Below are positions 1 through 10,555 of a DNA stretch of 64,000 nt, piece by piece. Within the stretch, counting starts at the first letter, position 1. Each line of letters begins with the position of its first letter. Source of the stretch: Bradyrhizobium sp. ORS 278 (GTDB taxonomy: Bacteria > Pseudomonadota > Alphaproteobacteria > Rhizobiales > Xanthobacteraceae); assembly GCF_000026145.1 (NCBI RefSeq), contig NC_009445.1:434001-498000 (forward strand), in the 5' to 3' direction. The notes under the pieces are model-generated. The model was given only the letters and a program-made list of their open reading frames with translations, was not told where the DNA came from and made no database searches. Both the position numbers and the translations under genes were made by a program.

Positions 1-490
1 TCGCGAATTCCTTGGCCACCCGCTCATAGACCGGCCGCTTGAATGGCACGATCAGCGTCGGCAGGTTCTGCAGCGGCTCCCAGCGCCAGGTGATGAACTC
101 CGCCTTGTGGTGGCCGCCGCCAGGGTGTTCGACGTCGATCTCGGAATCCTTGCCGGTGAAGCGCAGCGCGAACCATTTCTGGCGCTGGCCGCGGTAGCGG
201 CCCTTCCACGCCCGGCCGGCCACCGTGCGCGGGATGTCGTAGGTCAGCCAGTCGTCGATCTCGGCGAGCTTCTCGACCGAGCGGACGCTGGTCTCCTCAT
301 AAAGCTCGCGCTTGGCGGCTTCCCAGGCGTCCTCGCCGGGATCGACGCCGCCCTGCGGCATCTGCCAGACATGGGTGTCGTCGACATGCTCGATGCCTCC
401 GGCGCGGCGACCGATGAACACCAGCCCTTCCGAGTTGATCAGCGCGATGCCGACGCAGGTGCGGTAGGGCAGGTCCTCGTAGCGCGTCAT
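1..490 (-). CDS. rppH: RNA pyrophosphohydrolase (Nudix), C-terminus cut by window edge
   Basis: Nudix hydrolase that removes pyrophosphate from the 5' triphosphate of mRNA and so opens it to 5'-monophosphate-dependent decay. The reading frame starts at the ATG at 490-488 with [19 protein letters not shown] and runs open off the left edge, so the last residues are missing. The Nudix box is visible as [20 protein letters not shown] with the metal-binding REL-x-EE glutamates; the usual glycine after EET is a serine. The PYRxCVGI start and the [12 protein letters not shown] stretch are typical of RppH rather than other Nudix enzymes. It is the last gene of the minus-strand block and lies about 80 bp beyond the deacetylase-like gene. 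Confidence 0.93.
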   Translation of the reverse strand, partial: MTRYEDLPYRTCVGIALINSEGLVFIGRRAGGIEHVDDTHVWQMPQGGVDPGEDAWEAAKRELYEETSVRSVEKLAEIDDWLTYDIPRTVAGRAWKGRYRGQRQKWFALRFTGKDSEIDVEHPGGGHHKAEFITWRWEPLQNLPTLIVPFKRPVYERVAKEFA

Positions 491-571
491 TCCGTCTCGG
501 CCTTCCTGCGTTGCCCCGCCCCGTCGCGACAGACCCCGCGTCACGTCGCCGCCGCGGTGGCGTACGCTCGT

Positions 572-1789
572 TCAGTTCGATTTTGATTTCAGCATCGCCG
601 TTGTCAATGGCACCAGCAGAATGCCCTTGCGGTCGAGACCCTTGATCCAGGTGCCGATCCGGTCGATCGAGACGGGCAGGGCGGAGGCGGTGCCGACGGC
701 GACGCCGCGCTCCTTGGCGAGGCTCTCGAGCTTGGCCAGCGCGTTGTCGATTTCCACAGCCGTCGGCACCGCGTCGATCGCGACGTCGCCCTTTGCGAAC
801 GGCACGGCGCGGCCGGTCGCCAGCGATGCGGCCACGCTGCGCGGCGCGGCGCCGTCATCGAACAGCGCGAGCCCGCGCTTGGCGGCCTCGTTCACGATCG
901 GCTGCATCGCGGTTTCCGTCGCCACGAACCGCGCGCCCATGAAATTGCCGATGCCGACATACCCTTGCAGCCGGCTCATGTGCCAGAACAGCCGGTCGAT
1001 GTTCTGGTCCGGTCCAAGCGTGGCGAGCAGCGTCTGCGGGCCTGGATCGTTGTCGGGGTAGTCGTAGGGCTCCATCGGCACCTGGAGCAGGATCTCGTGG
1101 CGCTGCGCGCGGGCGCGTTCGGCCAGCTTGCTCGGATCGGAGCCATATGGCGTGAACGCCAGGGTCACCGCTGGCGGCAGCTTCATGATGGCATCGACGG
1201 TCTTGGCGGCGCCGATACCGAGGCCGCCGATGACGATCGCGACGGCCGGCATCCGCGCCGCCTTGGCGCGGTCGGCATCCGCCGCATAGGCGGTGAATGA
1301 CTTCAGCCCGTCGGTCATGACCGGGATCATGCCGTAACGCGATTTCTCCAACAGGCGCGGATCGACGCCGGGCATCGGGTTGGCGGGGGCGGCGCCCGGC
1401 TCAGGCGTGTCGCGGCCGCCGGCGCCGATGGCAACCTCCTGCCGCGCGCCGCTGGAGCCGTCGATGATCGTGATCGTCTTGCGCTCGCCATCGGGCTTGG
1501 CGGCCGCCGCTGCGCCATGCTCGGACTTGGCATCGGACTTGGCATCGGGCTTGGCGGCGGCGTCCGGCTTGTCGCCTGGCTTGGCGCCCTCGTTGATCGC
1601 GACGCGCGCGACCGGCTCGCCGCCGAGCGGATTGTCGCCGAACAGCGCGAAGCCCGCGAACACGACAAGGATCAGGCCGAGCACCATGGCCAGCGCCTGA
1701 AGCGCCGTGAACGGAAGCCGAATGCGGCGCCTGCGACGCGTCTCAGTCTGCCCGAGCGGGGCGCTCAGTTCGTCGGCCGTCTCTGTCAT
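572..1789 (-). CDS. Divergent polysaccharide deacetylase family protein (YibQ-like)
   Basis: 405 residues: a cytoplasmic N-terminus with an RRRRR patch, one membrane segment at about 30-52, a low-complexity Lys/Pro/Asp/Ala linker (about 70-130, repeats of KPDAKSDAKS type), then a periplasmic domain of about 220 residues. The domain resembles the divergent polysaccharide deacetylase (YibQ, DUF610) family. The family's metal-binding Asp-Asp after the first strand (usually IDDLG) is IGGLG here, so hydrolase activity is doubtful. It lies downstream of ctpA and the EnvC-like gene, a conserved neighbourhood that suggests a cell-envelope role. Substrate unknown. Confidence 0.82.
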   Translation of the reverse strand: MTETADELSAPLGQTETRRRRRIRLPFTALQALAMVLGLILVVFAGFALFGDNPLGGEPVARVAINEGAKPGDKPDAAAKPDAKSDAKSEHGAAAAAKPDGERKTITIIDGSSGARQEVAIGAGGRDTPEPGAAPANPMPGVDPRLLEKSRYGMIPVMTDGLKSFTAYAADADRAKAARMPAVAIVIGGLGIGAAKTVDAIMKLPPAVTLAFTPYGSDPSKLAERARAQRHEILLQVPMEPYDYPDNDPGPQTLLATLGPDQNIDRLFWHMSRLQGYVGIGNFMGARFVATETAMQPIVNEAAKRGLALFDDGAAPRSVAASLATGRAVPFAKGDVAIDAVPTAVEIDNALAKLESLAKERGVAVGTASALPVSIDRIGTWIKGLDRKGILLVPLTTAMLKSKSN

Positions 1790-1891
1790 CGAAAATCCCG
1801 AATCAATCGGGTCGACGATACCACGCCAGGGATTCGGGCGCAGGCGCAGTGTCTGCAGGCCCGTAAATCCGCGGAGAGCTGTGCAGACGCC

Positions 1892-1920
1892 AAAAGCAAA
1901 GGGCGGCCCTAAGGCCGCCC
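1892..1920 (-). terminator. Rho-independent terminator between ctpA and the deacetylase gene
   Basis: Perfect 8-bp stem GGGCGGCC (1901-1908) / GGCCGCCC (1913-1920) with a 4-base loop. Read on the minus strand it is followed by TTTGCTTTT. It is placed to end the envC-like/ctpA transcript. Confidence 0.6.
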
Positions 1921-1966
1921 CTCAAACCGAATGCGAATAGACCTGTGCCCGATCAGCCGACCTGCT

Positions 1967-2018
1967 CAGTTCGCCCGCTCAGTTTGCCTTTTCAGTTTGC
2001 CTTTTCAGTTTGCCTTGG
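1967..2018. repeat. 13-bp tandem repeat overlapping the ctpA stop codon
   Basis: Four copies of a 13-bp unit (CAGTTTGCCTTTT and variants) at 1967, 1980, 1993 and 2006. The first copy is the most diverged. The last copy encodes the end of CtpA, and the ctpA stop codon (2005-2007) sits at the junction of the third and fourth copies. Confidence 0.85.
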
Positions 2019-3351
2019 GCTTGTCAGCAGAGGCCTTCTCGGTCGGCGCCGGCGTGTTGGCGCTGTTCTTGATGCCGTGCAGCAGGTCGGCCGCCATCTT
2101 GAGCGCCTTGTCGTCCTTGGCATCCGGCGGCACGTAGGACTGCGAGCCGGTCTTCTCGTCACCATCGTTCTTCAGATGGCCGCGCAGCGAGGCCTCGCCC
2201 TTGGTGTCGGTGCGGGACTTCAGCTCCTCCGGCACATCCTGCAGGACCTCGATGTCCGGCACGATGCCCTTGGCCTGGATCGATTTGCCTGACGGCGTGT
2301 AGTAGCGCGCGGTGGTCAGGCGCAGCGCGCCGTTGCCGGCGCCCAGCGGAATGATGGTCTGCACCGAGCCCTTGCCGAACGAGCGCGTGCCGACCAGCGT
2401 CGCGCGCTTGTGGTCCTGCAGCGCGCCGGCCACGATCTCAGACGCGGAGGCCGAGCCGCCGTTGATCAGCACGATGACCGGCTTGCCCTTGGTGAGGTCG
2501 CCGGCATGCGCCGCACGGCGCTGCGTTTCCTCCGCATTGCGACCGCGGGTCGACACGATCTCGCCGCGCTCCAGGAACGCGTCGGAGACGGTGACCGCCT
2601 CCTCGAGCAGGCCGCCCGGATTGTTGCGCAGGTCGATGATGTAGCCCTTCAGCTTGTCACCGATCGAGGTCTGCAGATCGGCGATGCTCTTCTTCAGACC
2701 CTCGGTGGTCTGCTCGTTGAAGGTGGTGATGCGGATATAGGCGATGTCGTCGCCCTCGGGACGCGAGCGCACCGAACGGACCCGGATGTTGTCGCGCGTG
2801 AGCGTGATGTCGAGCGGATTGTCGGTGCCCTTGCGCACGACCTTCAGCTTGATCTTGGTGCCGACCGGACCGCGCATCTTCTCGACGGCCTGGTTGAGGG
2901 TCAGGCCCTGCACGGCCTCGTCGTCGAGATTGGTGATGATGTCGTTCGCGAGGATGCCGGCCTTTGATGCCGGCGTGTCGTCGATCGGCGACACCACCTT
3001 GATCAGGCCGTCTTCCATGGTGACCTCGATGCCGAGGCCGCCGAACTCGCCGCGGGTCTGCACCTGCATGTCGCGGAAGCTCTTCGCATCCATGTAGCTC
3101 GAATGCGGATCGAGACCGGACAGCATGCCGCTGATCGCGGATTCGACGAGCTTCGAATCGTCGGGCTTCTCGACGTAGTCGCTGCGCACCCGCTCGAACA
3201 CGTCGCCGAACAGGTTGAGCTGGCGATAGGTATCGGAGGTCGCGGCGCGCGCGGTCGATCCCATCAACACTGCGCGCGGTTGCGTCACGAACAAGGTCAA
3301 TGCCGCACCGGTGGCCGCGCTCAGGAGAATTACCGAAGTCTTACGCATCAT
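2005..3351 (-). CDS. ctpA: Carboxyl-terminal processing protease (S41A, PDZ)
   Basis: 448 residues, exported periplasmic tail-specific serine protease. An N-terminal signal/anchor covers about residues 5-25, a PDZ domain about 100-185 and the S41 catalytic domain about 200-365. The Ser-Lys dyad can be placed: Ser302 in GGSASASEI and Lys327 in FGKGSVQ, 25 residues apart as in other Ctp enzymes. The C-terminal tail after 380 is charged and low-complexity. Its start overlaps the 3' end of the EnvC-like gene by 4 bp, a conserved pairing in rhizobia that points to joint control of a peptidoglycan hydrolase. In related bacteria Ctp proteases degrade murein hydrolases; that role here is inference. 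Confidence 0.95.
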   Translation of the reverse strand: MMRKTSVILLSAATGAALTLFVTQPRAVLMGSTARAATSDTYRQLNLFGDVFERVRSDYVEKPDDSKLVESAISGMLSGLDPHSSYMDAKSFRDMQVQTRGEFGGLGIEVTMEDGLIKVVSPIDDTPASKAGILANDIITNLDDEAVQGLTLNQAVEKMRGPVGTKIKLKVVRKGTDNPLDITLTRDNIRVRSVRSRPEGDDIAYIRITTFNEQTTEGLKKSIADLQTSIGDKLKGYIIDLRNNPGGLLEEAVTVSDAFLERGEIVSTRGRNAEETQRRAAHAGDLTKGKPVIVLINGGSASASEIVAGALQDHKRATLVGTRSFGKGSVQTIIPLGAGNGALRLTTARYYTPSGKSIQAKGIVPDIEVLQDVPEELKSRTDTKGEASLRGHLKNDGDEKTGSQSYVPPDAKDDKALKMAADLLHGIKNSANTPAPTEKASADKPKAN

Positions 3352-4718
3352 CCGCGTACCTTTTCGCCTTCATTTGCGGCCCACCATGGGCCTGGATCGA
3401 TTGGAGTGCCGTCCTTGCGGAACTCGACATAGAGCACTGGTTGACTCGCATTCGTAGCGAGAATGGAGGCGACTTGGGACGTAATACCCATGGTCGCGAC
3501 CGGCTCTCCCGTCTGAACAAACTGCCCGATGTTGACGGAAATGCGCTCCATCCCGGCGATCAAGACATGATACCCGCCACCCGCGTTGAGGATCAAGAGT
3601 TGTCCGTAGCTGCGGAAGGGACCGGCATAAACAACCCAGCCATCACACGGGGTTGTGACCTGGGCCCCCGGGCGGGTCGCCAAGGAAATGCCCTTATCCG
3701 AGCCACCGGCGCCGTCGGACGCGCCGAACTCGCGAATCTTGGTGCCGTTGACCGGGAACGTCAGCATGCCCTTGGTCGAGGCGAAGGCGATCGCCGGCGC
3801 CTTGCGCGTGGGATTGCGCAGCGCATTGGCATCCGGCTTGGCGTTGACCGGAACGCCCTGGAGGCTCGCCGTCGAGGCCGCCTTGGCTGCGCTCTTGAGG
3901 TCGAGCTCCATGGTCGAGATCAGGGTCTGCAGCGAATCGATCTGCTGGGCCAGCATCGCGGCGCGTGCGCTCTCGGCCTCCATGTCCTTCTCTGCCGACG
4001 CCTGCTTGCGCTGGCGCTCCTCCACCAGCGCGGCAAGGCGCGTCTGGTCGGCGCGAAGCTTGTCGCGATCGGTGGCGAGCTTGTCACGCTCCGAGGCGAT
4101 GGTCTTGCGGATGGTGACGAGCTCGCCGAGATCGCTCGATAGCTTCTCGGCGCGGCCGCGCATCTCGGGAACCACCGAGCCCAGCAGCATTGCGGTGCGC
4201 AGCGATTGCAGCGCGTCCTCGGGACGGACGAGCAGGGCGGGCGGCGTGCGCCGGCCGGCGCGCTGCAGCGCCGCCAGCACCTCGATGATCTCGGTGCGTC
4301 GTGCCTCCAGGGAGGTGCGAAGGTCCTGCTCGCGGCCATCGAGCCCGCGCAGCCGCGTCTCGGCCTCGGCGACGCGGATCTCGACGCTGCGCACCTGCGC
4401 GGCGACGTCGATCAGCTGCTGGTTGAGCTTGCCACGATCCTCGCCGAGCGCGGCAATGTCGGCCTTCAGCCGTTCCTGCGCCTCGGCGGCGGCCTTTTGA
4501 GCGGCGCGGGCGGCTTCGAGCTCCTGCTCGCGCTGCTTGATCTGTTCGGGCGTGGGTGGATTTGGTGAGGGGGTACCGGTGATTGATGGGCGGAGGCCGG
4601 TCTGGGCCGTCGCGGGCCATCCGGACAACGCCATCAGCAGTGCGATCAGCGACGCGCGACGCGCCCAGCCGCGGCGGGCCGGAATCGGGGAGAGAGAAAG
4701 GGGCCGCGCGAAAACCAT
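3348..4718 (-). CDS. Murein hydrolase activator, EnvC-like (coiled coil + LytM/M23)
   Basis: 456 residues. A signal peptide occupies about 1-38 (cleavage near PATAQT), followed by a long charged coiled coil (about 60-290) and a C-terminal M23/LytM domain (about 325-450). The usual zinc ligands of M23 are not intact: the first motif reads SDKGISL rather than HxGxD, which fits the EnvC group of non-catalytic activators. A His remains in GGGYHVLIAGM. By family knowledge it would activate an amidase at the division septum. It overlaps ctpA by 4 bp, so the two are translationally coupled. A start at 4718 places the signal peptide correctly. Confidence 0.9.
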   Translation of the reverse strand: MVFARPLSLSPIPARRGWARRASLIALLMALSGWPATAQTGLRPSITGTPSPNPPTPEQIKQREQELEAARAAQKAAAEAQERLKADIAALGEDRGKLNQQLIDVAAQVRSVEIRVAEAETRLRGLDGREQDLRTSLEARRTEIIEVLAALQRAGRRTPPALLVRPEDALQSLRTAMLLGSVVPEMRGRAEKLSSDLGELVTIRKTIASERDKLATDRDKLRADQTRLAALVEERQRKQASAEKDMEAESARAAMLAQQIDSLQTLISTMELDLKSAAKAASTASLQGVPVNAKPDANALRNPTRKAPAIAFASTKGMLTFPVNGTKIREFGASDGAGGSDKGISLATRPGAQVTTPCDGWVVYAGPFRSYGQLLILNAGGGYHVLIAGMERISVNIGQFVQTGEPVATMGITSQVASILATNASQPVLYVEFRKDGTPIDPGPWWAANEGEKVRG

Positions 4719-4751
4719 CGACGTCCTTATTGTGCTCCGATCGTCCCTGAT

Positions 4752-5234
4752 TCAAGCGCGGTGATAGGGGTGACCGGCCAGGATCGTAGCAGTACGGTAA
4801 ATCTGCTCGAGCAGCAGGACACGGACGATCTGGTGCGGCCAGGTCGCAGCGCCGAACGCGACCCCGAGCTTGGCTTTGCGCCGCAATTCGGGCGAAAGTC
4901 CGTCGGCACCGCCGATCACGAAGGCCGTCGCCGCGACGCCCTCGTCACGCCACCGTCCGATATGACCCGCAAAGGTTGCGCTGTCGATGTTGTGGCCCCG
5001 CTCGTCCAGGCAGACGAGCATGGAGTTGTCGGGAATCGCGGCTGCGATCGCCGCGGCCTCCTCGGCCATGCGCGTCGCCGCATCGCGGGCGCGGCTTTCT
5101 GGAATTTCATGGATGTCGAGGCCGCGAAAGCCGAGCTTGCGGCCAATGTCGTCGAAACGCTCGCGGTAACGCTCCGCGAGCTGCCGCTCCGGACCCTGCT
5201 TCAACCGGCCGATGGCGATCACGACGAGGCGCAT
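4752..5234 (-). CDS. rlmH: 23S rRNA (pseudouridine1915-N3)-methyltransferase
   Basis: 160 residues, SPOUT methyltransferase that methylates pseudouridine 1915 in helix 69 of 23S rRNA on assembled 70S ribosomes. Visible family marks are MRLVVIAIGRLKQGPE at the start, the SAM-binding FVIGGADGL, and the C-terminal knot ending QIYRTATILAGHPYHRA. ATG at 5234 is chosen; a GTG two codons upstream (5240) is the only alternative. It sits between rsfS and the EnvC-like gene, the usual order. Confidence 0.96.
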   Translation of the reverse strand: MRLVVIAIGRLKQGPERQLAERYRERFDDIGRKLGFRGLDIHEIPESRARDAATRMAEEAAAIAAAIPDNSMLVCLDERGHNIDSATFAGHIGRWRDEGVAATAFVIGGADGLSPELRRKAKLGVAFGAATWPHQIVRVLLLEQIYRTATILAGHPYHRA

Positions 5235-5280
5235 GTGCACGCCCTAGCACGTGCACCGCGCGATTCGCAGCCCGCGGCGG

Positions 5281-5745
5281 CTACAGCGTCTTCGCCGGCT
5301 TTGGCCCTTGCGTCCACATTCGCTCGAGATTGTAGAACTCGCGGACCTCGGGCCTGAACACGTGCACGATCACGTCGCCGGAATCGATCAGAACCCAATC
5401 GCAATTGGGCAGGCCCTCGATGTGGAGCTTCTTGGCGCCGGCTTCCTTCAGGCCCTTGGCGACGTTCTCCGCGATCGATCCGACGTGCCGGTTCGAGCGG
5501 CCCGTTGTGATGACCATGTAGTCCGAATACGCCGATTTGCCGTGAAGGTCGATGGTGACCGTCTCCTCCGCCTTCATGTCCTCGAGGCGGGAGAGGATCG
5601 TGCGCAGAGTCTTATCCGCGTCAGGCTTGTCGGCGTCGGGTCGCGCCTGCAAGGCCGCATCAGGGGTCGAAGCGTTACGCACAGACTTGGCAGCAGAGGA
5701 CTTGGTCGTCGTTGCCTTGGTCTTGGGTAAGGCCGACTGGGACAA
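5281..5745 (-). CDS. rsfS: Ribosomal silencing factor
   Basis: 154 residues with the RsfS (DUF143) domain at about 45-150, which binds ribosomal protein uL14 and blocks subunit joining under poor nutrition. Marks: DLHGKSAYSDYMVITTGRS, the WVLIDSGDVIVHVF strand and the C-terminal FYNLERMW. The first 40 residues are a low-complexity Lys/Thr/Ala/Asp extension. No ATG exists before the conserved domain and a stop lies 10 codons upstream of the TTG at 5745, so TTG is the likely start; this is uncertain. It lies downstream of nadD. Confidence 0.92.
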   Translation of the reverse strand: MSQSALPKTKATTTKSSAAKSVRNASTPDAALQARPDADKPDADKTLRTILSRLEDMKAEETVTIDLHGKSAYSDYMVITTGRSNRHVGSIAENVAKGLKEAGAKKLHIEGLPNCDWVLIDSGDVIVHVFRPEVREFYNLERMWTQGPKPAKTL

Positions 5746-5955
5746 TACAGATGTGGTCAGGGACCATTCCTTTCACTGTATCGCAGGCCGAATCCATCCC
5801 GGCCTGCAGACCATACTAGGCATGTGGGGTTAATGGTTTCAACAATCCAGTCCCCCGGTTGGTGGTCCGACGTCTCGACCGGATGCCCGCCTCGGACCGT
5901 TGCGGACACCGTATCCCATGCACATCCGATGCCGTCCCGGCCGCGAGCCCGCCTC

Positions 5956-6633
5956 TCAGAACGACTTCCAGCTGCCGTCCGGGTTCCTCAACCCGGTCGA
6001 CGACAGGCTCATTTTCAACCCGGTGAGGTAGACCCAGGCTGGGGCGGCGCGATCGGCGAGCCGGCTGGCATCGGCCTCCGCCACGCGATACCGGGCCAGC
6101 GCACGGGCCGCCGGTGCATTGAGGGCGCGGAAACTGCGCGGCGGGCGATCGACCACGGCGATCGGAACCTGGGCCGCGATATGCTGCCATTTCTGCCAGC
6201 GATGGAACTGCGCGAGATTGTCGGCGCCCATGATCCACACGAAGCGCAGGCGCGAGGCACGCCGGCGCAGATAATCGATGGTGTCGGCAGTGTAGCGGGT
6301 GCCGATGACGGATTCGAGACAGCTGATCTCGATGCGTGGATCGGCCGCGACCTTGCGGGCCGCCGCGGCACGTTCGGCCAGCGCATGCAGTCCGCCATTG
6401 TCCTTGAGCGGATTGCCCGGCGTGACCAGCCACCAGACGCGGTCGAGCTGCAGCCGCTTCAGCGCGAACAGGCTGATTGCGCGGTGGGCCTGGTGCGGCG
6501 GATTGAACGAGCCGCCGAGCAGGCCAATCCGCATGCCGTCACTGTGGGGAGGCAAGGCCTGGCGGATGGCCAGGCGCATGGCGGCGGCATCGGTCACGTC
6601 GGTCACCGCCGGGGGCTTTTGCAACTCAACCAC
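5956..6633 (-). CDS. nadD: Nicotinate-nucleotide adenylyltransferase
   Basis: 225 residues. Converts nicotinate mononucleotide and ATP to deamido-NAD in NAD biosynthesis. The nucleotidyltransferase motif [14 protein letters not shown] is at about residues 37-50 and the C-terminal ISSTGLR-type motif appears as LSSTGLR. About 35 residues precede the core, which is long for the family, so the GTG start at 6633 may be too far upstream. It follows proA by 12 bp and precedes rsfS. The 210-bp gap to rsfS holds an 8-bp GC-rich hairpin (5783-5807) of unknown role. Confidence 0.94.
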   Translation of the reverse strand: MVELQKPPAVTDVTDAAAMRLAIRQALPPHSDGMRIGLLGGSFNPPHQAHRAISLFALKRLQLDRVWWLVTPGNPLKDNGGLHALAERAAAARKVAADPRIEISCLESVIGTRYTADTIDYLRRRASRLRFVWIMGADNLAQFHRWQKWQHIAAQVPIAVVDRPPRSFRALNAPAARALARYRVAEADASRLADRAAPAWVYLTGLKMSLSSTGLRNPDGSWKSF

Positions 6634-6645
6634 AGGGCGTGGCGG

Positions 6646-7935
6646 TCATGGCCGCGTCTGACCGGTGCCGTGGATGCGATATTTGAAGCTCGTCAGCTGC
6701 TCCACTCCCACGGGCCCGCGTGCATGAAACTTGCCCGTGGCGATGCCGATTTCCGCGCCGAACCCGAACTCGCCGCCATCGGCGAACTGCGTCGAGGCGT
6801 TGTGCAGGACGATCGCCGAGTCGACCTCGTTGAGGAACTTGTCAGCCACTTTGTTGTCCTGGGTTACGATCGCATCGGTGTGGTGCGAGCCATGCGCGTG
6901 GATATGGGCGATCGCGCCGTCGACGCCGTCGACGACCTTCGCCGCGATGATCGCGTCGAGATATTCCGTGTCCCAATCCTCGTTGTTCGCCGGCGTCACC
7001 CGCGCATCGGCCGCGCGCACCGCCTCGTCGCCACGCACTTCGCAACCGGCGCCGATCAGCATGTCGACCAGTGGCTTGATCTTGTCCTGCGACGCCCGGT
7101 CGATCAGCAAGGTCTCGGCCGCGCCGCACACGCCAGTCCGACGCATCTTGGCGTTCAGCACGATCGACTTCGCCATGTCGAGATCGGCGGCCCCGTCTAC
7201 ATAGACGTGATTGACGCCCTCGAGATGCGCGAATACCGGCACGCGCGCCTCGGCCTCGACGCGCGCGACGAGGCTCTTGCCCCCGCGCGGCACAATCACG
7301 TCGACGCCGCCATTCAGGCCGGACAGCAGCAGGCCCACCGCAGCGCGATCGCGCGTCGGCACCAGCGTGATTGCGGTGTCGGGCAAGCCCGCCTCGCGCA
7401 GCCCCTCGACCAGGCATTCATGGATCGCCCGGCACGAGCGGAACGAGTCCGAGCCGCCGCGCAGGATCACGGCGTTGCCGGACTTCAGGCACAGCACCCC
7501 CGCATCGGCTGCGACATTGGGACGGCTCTCGAAGATCACACCAATGACGCCGAGCGGCACCCGCACGCGCTCGATGGTCATGCCGTTCGGCCGCTGCCAG
7601 CTCTCGGTGACCACGCCGACCGGATCGGCAACGCCGCGCACGACGGCGATCCCGTCGGCCATAGCGGCGACGCGGGCCGGCGTCAGCGTCAGTCGGTCGA
7701 CGAACGACGGCGTCACGCCGACCGCCTTCGCCTCGGCGACGTCCTCGGCATTGGCCGCGATGATCACGTCAGCGCGGGCGCGGATCCGCCGCTCCATGGC
7801 CTCCAGCGCCCGGTTCTTCTGCTCGGCCGGCGCCAGCGCCAGCACCCGCGCCGCCGCACGAGCGCGCTTGGCGAGATCGTTCATCAGCTGGGGCAGATCA
7901 GCACTGCCGTCGATGGCTTTGAGAGGGGCGGTCAT
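6646..7935 (-). CDS. proA: Glutamate-5-semialdehyde dehydrogenase (gamma-glutamyl phosphate reductase)
   Basis: 429 residues, second step of proline synthesis: NADPH reduction of gamma-glutamyl phosphate. The aldehyde-dehydrogenase-like fold is recognisable by [13 protein letters not shown], the cofactor region [11 protein letters not shown] and the catalytic cysteine in [15 protein letters not shown]. The C-terminus [15 protein letters not shown] form ([13 protein letters not shown]) is typical. It lies directly downstream of proB, its pathway partner. Confidence 0.97.
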   Translation of the reverse strand: MTAPLKAIDGSADLPQLMNDLAKRARAAARVLALAPAEQKNRALEAMERRIRARADVIIAANAEDVAEAKAVGVTPSFVDRLTLTPARVAAMADGIAVVRGVADPVGVVTESWQRPNGMTIERVRVPLGVIGVIFESRPNVAADAGVLCLKSGNAVILRGGSDSFRSCRAIHECLVEGLREAGLPDTAITLVPTRDRAAVGLLLSGLNGGVDVIVPRGGKSLVARVEAEARVPVFAHLEGVNHVYVDGAADLDMAKSIVLNAKMRRTGVCGAAETLLIDRASQDKIKPLVDMLIGAGCEVRGDEAVRAADARVTPANNEDWDTEYLDAIIAAKVVDGVDGAIAHIHAHGSHHTDAIVTQDNKVADKFLNEVDSAIVLHNASTQFADGGEFGFGAEIGIATGKFHARGPVGVEQLTSFKYRIHGTGQTRP

Positions 7936-8013
7936 GGGCGTTTCAACCTTGAAGCAAGGCTCTCCAGTAGCACGGAAAGCCGCAGTTTGCGACGGCTGGC
8001 GGCGGAGGCGGCG

Positions 8014-9150
8014 TTAGGCCGGACCCACCCCCGCCGGCCCGATCACAAGGTCATCGCGGTGGATCATCTCGGCCCGGCCGGACATGCCGAGAATGACGGC
8101 GACATCCGGCGACGACCGGCCCTTGATGCGTTCGGCATCGTCGGCGTCGTAGGCGACCAGACCGCGGCCGATCTCGTCGGTGTCGGGGCCGCGCACCACC
8201 ACGGCATCGCCGCGGGCGAACTGGCCGTCGACCTTGATCACGCCGGCCGGCAGCAGGCTCTTGCCGGCGCGCAGCGCGGCAACGGCGCCGGCATCGATCG
8301 TCAGCGTGCCCTTCGGCTCCAGCGAGCCGGCGATCCAGCGTTTGCGCGAGGTGACCGGATTGGCCGGCGTGAGAAACCAGGTGCAGCGGCCGCCATTGGC
8401 GATCGCCGCGAGCGGGTGCTCGATCTTGCCGGAGGCGATCAGCATGTGGGTGCCGCCGGTGGTCGCGATCTTCGCGGCTTCGATCTTGGTCTTCATGCCG
8501 CCGCGGGAGAATTCCGACGCCGCGCCGCCGGCGATGCCCTCGATATCGGCGGTGATGCTCTCGACCACCGGGATCAGCTTCGCGTTCGGATCCTGGGCGG
8601 GCGGAGCGGTGTAGAGGCCGTCGATGTCCGACAGCAGCACCAGCAAATCGGCGCTGGCCATGGTCGCGACGCGGGCGGCGAGACGGTCATTGTCGCCGTA
8701 GCGGATTTCGGCGGTCGCCACCGTGTCGTTCTCGTTGATCACCGGCACTGCGCGCCATTCGAGGAGTTTTGCGATCGTCGAGCGCGCGTTGAGATAGCGG
8801 CGGCGCTCCTCGGTGTCCTGCAGGGTGACCAGGATCTGGCCGGCGCCGATGCCGTACGCGCCCAGCACTTCCGACCAGATCCGCGCCAGGGCGATCTGGC
8901 CGACCGCGGCCGCCGCCTGGCTCTCCTCCAGCTTCAGCGGCCCGCGCGGCAGCTTCAGCCGGCTGCGCCCGAGCGCGATCGAGCCGGAGGACACCACCAG
9001 CAGCTCGCAGCCGCGGCCGTGCAGCCGAGCGATGTCGGCGGCCAGCGCGGTCAACCAGGCGGCGCGCACCTCGCCGGCCTCGGAATCGACCAGCAGAGAC
9101 GAGCCGACCTTGACGACGATGCGGCGGAAGTTTTCGAGACGGGGGGCCAT
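8014..9150 (-). CDS. proB: Glutamate 5-kinase
   Basis: 378 residues, first step of proline synthesis. The amino acid kinase domain covers about 1-260 ([10 protein letters not shown] near the start, [23 protein letters not shown]) and a PUA domain about 285-370. Full length for the two-domain type. It starts at the ATG at 9150, 133 bp downstream of obgE, and is followed by proA. Confidence 0.97.
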   Translation of the reverse strand: MAPRLENFRRIVVKVGSSLLVDSEAGEVRAAWLTALAADIARLHGRGCELLVVSSGSIALGRSRLKLPRGPLKLEESQAAAAVGQIALARIWSEVLGAYGIGAGQILVTLQDTEERRRYLNARSTIAKLLEWRAVPVINENDTVATAEIRYGDNDRLAARVATMASADLLVLLSDIDGLYTAPPAQDPNAKLIPVVESITADIEGIAGGAASEFSRGGMKTKIEAAKIATTGGTHMLIASGKIEHPLAAIANGGRCTWFLTPANPVTSRKRWIAGSLEPKGTLTIDAGAVAALRAGKSLLPAGVIKVDGQFARGDAVVVRGPDTDEIGRGLVAYDADDAERIKGRSSPDVAVILGMSGRAEMIHRDDLVIGPAGVGPA

Positions 9151-9283
9151 GGCAACAAGGGGTCGGTTCAGGCCCTCGTGGGCGAGAGGGAGCTGCGTGG
9201 CGCAGCATCACGAAACGAGGGGCGTGTTGATGAAGTGGCGACTTTCGCAAGCGGACGCGTGCGAGGCAAGGCTGGCTTGAGCG

Positions 9284-10405
<1,122 letters not shown>

Positions 10406-10555
10406 TTAATTCGGCCGGAAGCCGTAATTTCGAGCGGTAAAGCGGCGCTGCGCAAGGGATGGACAAGGCTTGCGCAGGGGTTGCGGCAGGGCTGCGTGAC
10501 GCTTTCAGCCGAAGGGCTGGAGCGCCGGCAGTGCGCCTGATAAGGCAGCCCGATC

